Shown here piece after piece: positions 58,979 through 64,000 of a stretch of 64,000 nucleotides of DNA; within the stretch, counting starts at the first letter, position 1; each line of letters opens with the position of its first letter. The translations under genes and the position numbers were made by a program. The notes under the pieces are model-generated. The model was not told where the DNA came from. It was given only the letters and a program-made list of their open reading frames with translations, and did not search any database. Source of the DNA: Candidatus Obscuribacter phosphatis (GTDB taxonomy: Bacteria; Cyanobacteriota; Vampirovibrionia; Obscuribacterales; Obscuribacteraceae); the NCBI GenBank assembly GCA_001899315.1, contig MOYA01000001.1:124001-188000 (forward strand). The letters run 5' to 3'.

Positions 58979-60883
58979 TTGACTTCAACAAATGTCATCA
59001 CACTCCATGACGCGCCCAAGAGAGTTGTTAGTTTTCCAGCGGAATATTCTCTGGGCATTCTAACGGCGCACTCTCCCCGCTTTGATCTATTTATTCAAGA
59101 CGAATTTGTTACTGTTCGAGACCTGGCTTTGGGGGCGGCAAAGGGCAATATTGAAGTGCCTACCAATGTTTTGCTTGGGCTAAAGCTTAATAGTGACAGC
59201 GTCTCTAAAATTAGAGAGCTTGCTATCTACAATTTTGATGTGATTAGTCTTGACGGATTGAATCTCACTGCCAGAGACATAGAAGGACTGCTTGAATTGC
59301 CTTCGCTATCGTCCTTGCGCATGACAAGAATGGCTAATGATGAAAATTTAGAGCTTGTGGCAAAATTGACCGGCTTGAAGCATTTAGATTTGAGCAAAAG
59401 CCAGATTACCGATGTGGGTTTGGCAAAGTTGGCTAATTTAGTCAATCTTGAGGAATTGAATCTATCTGGGACTGCCGTCGTCGGGCCGGGTCTTGAGGCT
59501 CTGCATAGCTTGAAAAATTTAACCAGGCTTGATCTTTCTCAAACTCAAATTACCGACCAGGCACTAAATTTTGCCACCGTCTTTGAAGCTTTAGAGAGTC
59601 TTGAGCTAAGTCATACAAGTATCACCGACCAAGGGCTTAAGCACTTGAAGTCGCTGCCCTCCTTGGTGCGTATCGGTATGCTTGAAACAAAGGTGTCGCC
59701 GCATATTATGCGGGTACGGAACTTTCAGAACCTGAGAGTGCCGGAGCAGCTAGAGCCTGAGATGCTGGAGGGCTATAATGGCTTTACCGGCAGAATGTTC
59801 ACTTTTCTCGAGAATAAATATAGGGGAAGAAATTTTGTTGCTTCACCTCTTTCGGTCTTTCTGCTTTTGCATCTGCTTGCGCATGCTGCAGCCGGTTCTA
59901 CCAAGAAAGCTTTCCAAACAGCTCTTTATGCCAGTTGTGGCTCTTTGACATCGGCAGAGTCAGCCACTAGTCTTTTGCGAGAGTTGGAGGCTGTCAACGA
60001 CTGCGTTAAACTCTGGATTGCTAATTCTATATGGTTGTCTAAATCGTTTGAGGTTAACCCTGATTTTGAAGAGTTGGCGAGACTCAGATATGGAGCCGCT
60101 TTCTCAAATCTTGATTCTGATCCATCGCGGTCTAAAGAGATTTTGAACAAATGGACAGAAGAGCAGACTGCCGGCTTAATGAAGGATTTTTTCAGCGAGT
60201 CTGATGCTCAGTCAATGATGCTTCTTGTTAATGTCGTCTATTTTAAGGGGTTTTGGCAGGCGCCCTTTTCTAATGCGCTTACACGGCCTAGAAGTTTCTT
60301 TCTCTCTGACGGCACTGTAAAAGATTGCGAATTTATGCATGCCGAAGATCACTTCGATTATCTTGATTGTCCCGGCTTTGAGTGCGTTAGTTTGCCTTAT
60401 GAGGGCAATCGAGTGCAGATGCATTTCTTCCTTCCCAAAGAAAACCTCAGCGTTGGTCAGTCCATAGACTTTCTTAGAGTCAATTGGATTCGAGTTTTTG
60501 CCGAACTAGAAAGAAAACGAGGCAAGCTCGCCTTGCCAAAATTTAAGATAGATTTGGAAGTAGAGCTAAAGCCTGTCTTTGAGTATCTTGGTCTATCAGT
60601 GCTCATGCAACCTCAAGAGTGTTGTCTGCCCGGACTCAGTCCTGCAGACAAAGATTATCAACTTTTTGTGCAGGATGCTAAGCAGAAAGCCTACTTGAAA
60701 GTTGATGAGAAGGGGACCGAAGCCGCCGCTGTTACCAAAATTTTGATGGCTTCTGGTGGACCGCCCAGAGAGATTCCGGACATATTTCACCTGACCTTCG
60801 AAAGACCTTTTTTCTTTTTGCTAAGAGATAGCATTAGCGGTTTGGTCTTGTTCTATGGCGTAGTTGAAAATCCAGAAAAATAG
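58979..60883 (+). CDS. Leucine-rich-repeat/serpin fusion protein
   Basis: 634 residues from a TTG. Residues about 110-240 are LRR units (KHLDLSKSQITDVGLAKLA, LTRLDLSQTQITDQALNF, SLELSHTSITDQGLKHL). Residues about 268-632 form a full-length serpin: NFVASPLSVFLLLHLL, VNVVYFKGFWQAPF, VSLPYEGNRVQMHFFLP, LPKFKIDLEVELKPVFEYLG, and the reactive-centre hinge E577-KGTEAAAVT-586, close to the inhibitory consensus. Counting from P17 places P1 at about G593, in ILMASGGPPREI; the loop is somewhat long. It ends FERPFFFLLRDSISGLVLFYG, as in serpins. No signal peptide, so it is probably cytoplasmic. It should inhibit a serine or cysteine protease, with LRRs for targeting. Follows the large TPR gene. Confidence 0.93.
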   Translation: MTSTNVITLHDAPKRVVSFPAEYSLGILTAHSPRFDLFIQDEFVTVRDLALGAAKGNIEVPTNVLLGLKLNSDSVSKIRELAIYNFDVISLDGLNLTARDIEGLLELPSLSSLRMTRMANDENLELVAKLTGLKHLDLSKSQITDVGLAKLANLVNLEELNLSGTAVVGPGLEALHSLKNLTRLDLSQTQITDQALNFATVFEALESLELSHTSITDQGLKHLKSLPSLVRIGMLETKVSPHIMRVRNFQNLRVPEQLEPEMLEGYNGFTGRMFTFLENKYRGRNFVASPLSVFLLLHLLAHAAAGSTKKAFQTALYASCGSLTSAESATSLLRELEAVNDCVKLWIANSIWLSKSFEVNPDFEELARLRYGAAFSNLDSDPSRSKEILNKWTEEQTAGLMKDFFSESDAQSMMLLVNVVYFKGFWQAPFSNALTRPRSFFLSDGTVKDCEFMHAEDHFDYLDCPGFECVSLPYEGNRVQMHFFLPKENLSVGQSIDFLRVNWIRVFAELERKRGKLALPKFKIDLEVELKPVFEYLGLSVLMQPQECCLPGLSPADKDYQLFVQDAKQKAYLKVDEKGTEAAAVTKILMASGGPPREIPDIFHLTFERPFFFLLRDSISGLVLFYGVVENPEK

Positions 60884-60906
60884 ACTTTAGTCTTTGGCTT
60901 TGTCTG

Positions 60907-61731
60907 TTATCTAGCTGCCTGCAGTTGCATTTGGGCAATCTTCACTTTTGACAGTCCGCCATCTACAGCCAGCACCTGACCGGTTATCCAACTGTTTTCT
61001 CTGCTCAATAGCCAGGCTATGGCCTGGGCAATATCTGCGGCTTCACCCAGCCGACCAAGCGGGTGCATAGAAAGCGAAGCCTGTCGACTATTCTCATTAT
61101 TGGTAACTGACTTGGTCAGTTTGGTTTGCACCAGTCCTGGTGCCACGCAGTTTACTCTGATCTTTTGTCTAGCATATGATGCTGCAGCCGCCAGCATCAG
61201 CCCTTCAATGCCGGCTTTGGCGGCAGAAATGGCTTCGTGGTTTGCCAAACCTATGCTGGCTGCCGCCGATGATACTAGAACGATGGCGCCGCCCTCTTTT
61301 CTCATCACCTTGCCCGAAGATCTGACACAGGCGAATGCCGAACTTAAATTGGTGTTGATCACGCTATTAAACTCTGCCTGACTGGTTAGGTGCGCGGGTT
61401 TAAGCAATAGACTGCCGACGCAGTTGGCGGCTCCATCCAGTCGACCAAATTCTTCTACGGTCTTCTCAAAGCACTTATCTACCTCGTCAAAGTTGCTTGC
61501 ATCAAGCTGAAAGTGACTGCAGCCGGTCTCTCTGGCTAGCTCTTCCAGCTTTTCTTGGTCTTTGCCAGCTGTCATAACCTGGGCGCCCTTAGAGCGCAAA
61601 AGTCGACAGAGGGCACTGCCAATGTCTCCGGTGGCGCCCATTACCAGGTAGGCTTCAGGCTCAACTATTGAATCGGTAGTCAATTGGTATCCTTCCTTTA
61701 TTTCTTGTCTATATTTAGAAGGTAGTGTCAT
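60907..61731 (-). CDS. SDR-family oxidoreductase lacking the catalytic Tyr
   Basis: 274 residues from the ATG at 61731; an upstream in-frame start at 61779 is less likely. Rossmann motif MGATGDIGSAL (a TGxxxGxG variant), CVGSLLLKP at the NAG-like position, and catalytic Ser in VLVSSAAASIG. In the YxxxK site the Lys is present but Tyr is Ile: ANHEAISAAKAGIEGL. Thus a classical SDR dehydrogenase activity is doubtful. NHEAI-type SDR relatives exist; I know of them as a group but not their activity. C-terminal GQVLAVDGGLSKV is typical. Divergent from the TetR regulator. Confidence 0.87.
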   Translation of the reverse strand: MTLPSKYRQEIKEGYQLTTDSIVEPEAYLVMGATGDIGSALCRLLRSKGAQVMTAGKDQEKLEELARETGCSHFQLDASNFDEVDKCFEKTVEEFGRLDGAANCVGSLLLKPAHLTSQAEFNSVINTNLSSAFACVRSSGKVMRKEGGAIVLVSSAAASIGLANHEAISAAKAGIEGLMLAAAASYARQKIRVNCVAPGLVQTKLTKSVTNNENSRQASLSMHPLGRLGEAADIAQAIAWLLSRENSWITGQVLAVDGGLSKVKIAQMQLQAAR

Positions 61732-61812
61732 ATTATGAACTGGTTGTGAACGAGGCAGCCTTCGTGACCTGATGACCAACTAGTTTTGGCTTCAGTTGAT
61801 CACCTAGTCGGT

Positions 61813-61818
61813 TATAAT
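61813..61818 (+). promoter_or_regulatory. Candidate -10 box for the TetR gene
   Basis: Perfect TATAAT in the divergent region, with no strong -35. If used, translation must begin after about 61825, which favours the ATG at 61882 or the TTG at 61837. A palindrome AACTAGTT just upstream (61779-61786) and TGATCA (61796-61801) could be operator parts. Confidence 0.35.
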
Positions 61819-61881
61819 TCTGCAAAGGCAAGACCTTTGGATATTGAATTGTCGGCAATTAAAGACAACATAGACGGCGGC

Positions 61882-62493
61882 ATGACGGCTGGGAGAAGAG
61901 AGCGGAAGAAAGCTCAAACCAGACGCGCCATTCTTTCGGCGGCTGCGAATCTTTTCAGTCAAAGAGGTTATGATCAATCATCGATTGACGATATAGCCGA
62001 AACGGCCGATGTTGCCAAAAGAACGCTATACAACAATTTCGAATCAAAAGAGGAGATTGTTCTAGCACTGCGATTTCAATATTTTGAAACTCTCATTGAA
62101 AAGGCCTGTCGCAGAGCTGATAGTGGACAGTCTCCTCTTGCCGCTATTGAAAATTTTGTAGTTGAGAGTGTTCGCTGGACATTCGAACAACCAGAGCTTG
62201 CTAGAGTTTTGTTCCGTGATGGTTCAATGCTTCCGCCGCCGCCTAAGCTCGGTCCTGATAATTCACTGCAGCTACCCATGCCCCCTTTCGTGCACCGTTT
62301 GTTGGAATTGGTGCTTCTTAGCCAAAAGAAAGGTGAGCTTAGAACCGATGTTGAGACTGAATTTTTAGTCCATTTGATTGGCTTTATTATTGTCTATACC
62401 AACTTACAAGCATTCCGCAATGCCAGCGAGAAAACCTCGGTAAAGCTTGCTAGAAGCTGCTTTCATGCCTTGCTAGAAGGGTTGAAAGCTTAA
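61882..62493 (+). CDS. TetR-family transcriptional regulator
   Basis: 203 residues from the ATG at 61882, giving MTAGRRERKKAQTRRAIL as the N-terminus typical of the family. HTH of the TetR type in the first 60 residues: AANLFSQRGYDQSSIDDIAE, TADVAKRTLYNNFESKEEIV. The C-terminal ligand-binding part (about 65-200) is helical, with LVHLIGFIIVYTNLQAFR. Likely a repressor acting on the divergent SDR gene and itself. Inducer unknown. Confidence 0.92.
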   Translation: MTAGRRERKKAQTRRAILSAAANLFSQRGYDQSSIDDIAETADVAKRTLYNNFESKEEIVLALRFQYFETLIEKACRRADSGQSPLAAIENFVVESVRWTFEQPELARVLFRDGSMLPPPPKLGPDNSLQLPMPPFVHRLLELVLLSQKKGELRTDVETEFLVHLIGFIIVYTNLQAFRNASEKTSVKLARSCFHALLEGLKA

Positions 62494-62511
62494 GCTTGAA
62501 GAAGAAACTAT

Positions 62512-63039
62512 TTAATTCAGGCGAAGCTCCATCATTACTTCATCTAGATAGACAGTTTTCTCTTTCGAGCTAATGCGCAGAGCCCGCTCTTCTCGTCCAT
62601 ATGCTTTGAAGCCTAGCCGTTCGTAAAGCCTCATCGCCGGCTCGTTTCCTTCTGATACGGTTAGTTGGATTGCTTCTACGGCGATGTTGCTTTTAACTCT
62701 GTCGATTAGGCCTTGCATCAAGAGTGCAGCCAGACCTTTGCCTCTTTTGCTGGGGCTGACATAGACGCCCCAAACTACACCTTTGTGTTCCAGTTTCTTG
62801 CCCTTGCGTCTAAAAAATCCGCCCATGGCGCAGATATCGCTGCCGTTCTCGTCTAGTATGGCCAGCACAAAACGGTTGCTCTCCTTTTTGATTTGTCCAC
62901 GCAAAAATTGTTCGCTTTCATTGAGGAAATCATCGAGAGAGGAGCCGAAAGCTTCCGGCGCCTGCGCCAAGGCTTCGGCGCGCAGTTTTTTGAAGCGCGC
63001 CAAGCTGAGGTCATCGTCATCTAATATAATTAGGTCCAT
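62512..63039 (-). CDS. GNAT-family N-acetyltransferase
   Basis: 175 residues. GNAT fold with an N-terminal extension (FKKLRAEALAQAPEAFGSS), the acetyl-CoA-binding site in VYVSPSKRGKGLAALLMQGL, and the C-terminal EGNEPAMRLYERLGFKAYG. Substrate unknown; the family acts on small molecules or protein termini. A 13-base duplication around the start codon makes a second, out-of-frame ATG upstream. Converges with the TetR gene (18 bases). Confidence 0.9.
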   Translation of the reverse strand: MDLIILDDDDLSLARFKKLRAEALAQAPEAFGSSLDDFLNESEQFLRGQIKKESNRFVLAILDENGSDICAMGGFFRRKGKKLEHKGVVWGVYVSPSKRGKGLAALLMQGLIDRVKSNIAVEAIQLTVSEGNEPAMRLYERLGFKAYGREERALRISSKEKTVYLDEVMMELRLN

Positions 63040-63057
63040 TTGGTAGGTCCATTTGGT
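63032..63057. repeat. 13-bp tandem duplication around a start codon
   Basis: AGGTCCATTTGGT occurs twice without a gap (63032-63044 and 63045-63057). On the minus strand the copies both carry ATGGACC; only the one at 63039 is in frame with the acetyltransferase. The upstream one reads 11 codons to a stop. Confidence 0.9.
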
Positions 63058-63098
63058 TTTGTACTTTGTGCCGGTTAATCCAAATCAAATGCTCTCGA

Positions 63099-63134
63099 AA
63101 GAAAAGAAGGGAGCGCAAGTTCCCTTCTTTTCTT
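63099..63134 (-). terminator. Intrinsic terminator of thrS
   Basis: Perfect 14-bp stem AAGAAAAGAAGGGA (63099-63112) with TCCCTTCTTTTCTT (63121-63134), lying 25 bases after the thrS stop. On the minus strand the descending arm is T-rich. Confidence 0.8.
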
Positions 63135-63158
63135 AGTCTTTACTGCTCTTAGGTTCGC

Positions 63159-64000
63159 TTAGACGTATTCTTTTTTCTCTACTTCAGCTTTCATTTTTTC
63201 AACAAAATCAACAAGCTTCATAGAGCCAAGATCGCCCTGGCGGCGATGTCTCACCGCCACAGCGTCGCCTTCCACTTCTTTGTCGCCGATTACCACCATA
63301 TATGGTGTTTGCTGCATCTGCGCTTCTCTGATGCGATAGTTGATTGTTTCACTACGTTCATCGAGATGCACGCGCATATCTAGATCGGTGAGAGCTTTTG
63401 CTGTTTTTCTGGCATGCTCTTGATGGCGATCTGAAATCGGTATGACAGCCACCTGGGTCGGCGCCAACCATAGAGGGAAGGCACCGGCATAGTGTTCAAT
63501 CAGTCCGCCGCAGAAGCGTTCCATCGAACCCAGCACGGCGCGGTGCACCATCACGGTGTGGTGCTTATTGCCGTCTTCGCCGACATAGTTGACGTCAAAA
63601 CGTTCGGGAAGGTTGAGGTCGACTTGTACAGTCGGTCCTTGCCATTCACGTCCGATTGCGTCAAAGAGTTTGACGTCAATCTTCGGTGCATAGAAAGCGC
63701 CGCCGCCTTCGTCTACTTCATAGTCCATGCCGCGTTTTTGCATGGCGCGTTCAAGAGCGCCGGTAGCCATTTCCCATTCTTCATCTGTACCCATGGCCTG
63801 GGCCGGTTTGGTGGCCAGATAGGCTTTGTATTTATAGCCGAAGGTGGTCATAAGAGCGTCAATCAAATCAAGGATGCCCGAGATTTCGCCCTCTAACTGC
63901 TCAGGGGTGCAAAAGATGTGCGAGTCGTCTTGTGTAAATCCGCGCACCCTAAGCATGCCGTGCAAGACGCCTGAACGCTCATAGCGATAGACTGTGCCCA
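63159..64000 (-). CDS. thrS: Threonyl-tRNA synthetase, 5' part beyond window
   Basis: The frame enters at 64000 and ends at 63159, so about 280 C-terminal residues are present. Class II core motif 2 (YRYERSGVLHGMLRVRGF) is at the edge; it continues with FTQDDSHIFC, the DEGGGAFYAPKIDV segment, motif 3 (VMVHRAVLGSMERFCGGLIEH) and the anticodon-binding domain (WLAPTQVAVIPISDRH, MRVHLDERSETINYRIREA, PYMVVIGDKEVE). It charges tRNA-Thr. A terminator lies directly downstream. Confidence 0.97.
   Translation of the reverse strand, partial: GTVYRYERSGVLHGMLRVRGFTQDDSHIFCTPEQLEGEISGILDLIDALMTTFGYKYKAYLATKPAQAMGTDEEWEMATGALERAMQKRGMDYEVDEGGGAFYAPKIDVKLFDAIGREWQGPTVQVDLNLPERFDVNYVGEDGNKHHTVMVHRAVLGSMERFCGGLIEHYAGAFPLWLAPTQVAVIPISDRHQEHARKTAKALTDLDMRVHLDERSETINYRIREAQMQQTPYMVVIGDKEVEGDAVAVRHRRQGDLGSMKLVDFVEKMKAEVEKKEYV

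Overview
The window reads as an ordinary stretch of bacterial chromosome with about 50% GC and dense coding on both strands. I see no phage, plasmid, CRISPR array or intact insertion sequence. Housekeeping genes (clpB, ssb, nadD, alr, hup, tig, clpP, clpX, lon, upp, dxr, thrS and a tRNA-Gly with encoded CCA) are mixed with many exported proteins of unknown function. The protein mix includes a DUF4388 protein, a PDZ-vWA protein, several exported TPR proteins, TonB-like and FecR-like envelope proteins, a SanA homologue and a eukaryotic-type Ser/Thr kinase. It suggests a Gram-negative-type, non-photosynthetic relative of the cyanobacteria (Vampirovibrionia/Melainabacteria, Obscuribacter-like). 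That placement is inference only; no phylogenetic marker was compared.

Layout. 1-6.4 kb: an exported PDZ-vWA protein coupled to a TPR protein, a SanA-like membrane protein, a protein resembling an orphan transposase N-terminus, an exported TPR protein and a PaaI-type thioesterase. 6.5-14 kb: clpB divergent from a J-domain/TPR protein, an exported Gln/Asn-rich protein, a diguanylate cyclase and a response regulator. 14-22.5 kb: ssb with a sodium/solute symporter; the leftward alr-nadD-yqeK operon; a 622-bp hairpin-rich gap; hup; a Gfo/Idh/MocA oxidoreductase; tRNA-Gly. 22.5-30.6 kb: the proteostasis cluster tig, clpP, clpX, lon, with hairpins between the genes. 30.6-38.9 kb: a CorC-type protein with an SMI1/KNR4-ankyrin protein, a DUF4241 protein, a very repetitive protein, SRPBCC and DUF389 proteins. 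39-43.3 kb: aminotransferase, aldehyde dehydrogenase and acyl-CoA dehydrogenase, probably an amino-acid catabolic operon. 43.5-48.8 kb: DUF4239, methyltransferase, TPR, and DUF4388 with a degenerate GGDEF. 48.8-55.2 kb: a leftward run of six genes containing a protein kinase, upp and dxr. 55.3-60.9 kb: a 1153-residue exported TPR protein and a leucine-rich-repeat/serpin fusion. 60.9-64 kb: an atypical SDR divergent from a TetR regulator, a GNAT acetyltransferase and the 3' part of thrS.

The most unusual items are the LRR-serpin fusion with an inhibitory-type hinge (58979-60883), the IS1595-like zinc-ribbon protein joined to a DprA-like winged helix (3097-4350), the structured non-coding gap between alr and hup, and the inverted repeat between clpB and the J-domain gene. 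Coding-level tandem repeats are common (the 34085 protein, the DUF389 tail, an insertion inside NadD, a histone-H1-like tail on YqeK). This suggests frequent repeat expansion in this genome. TTG and GTG starts are also common.
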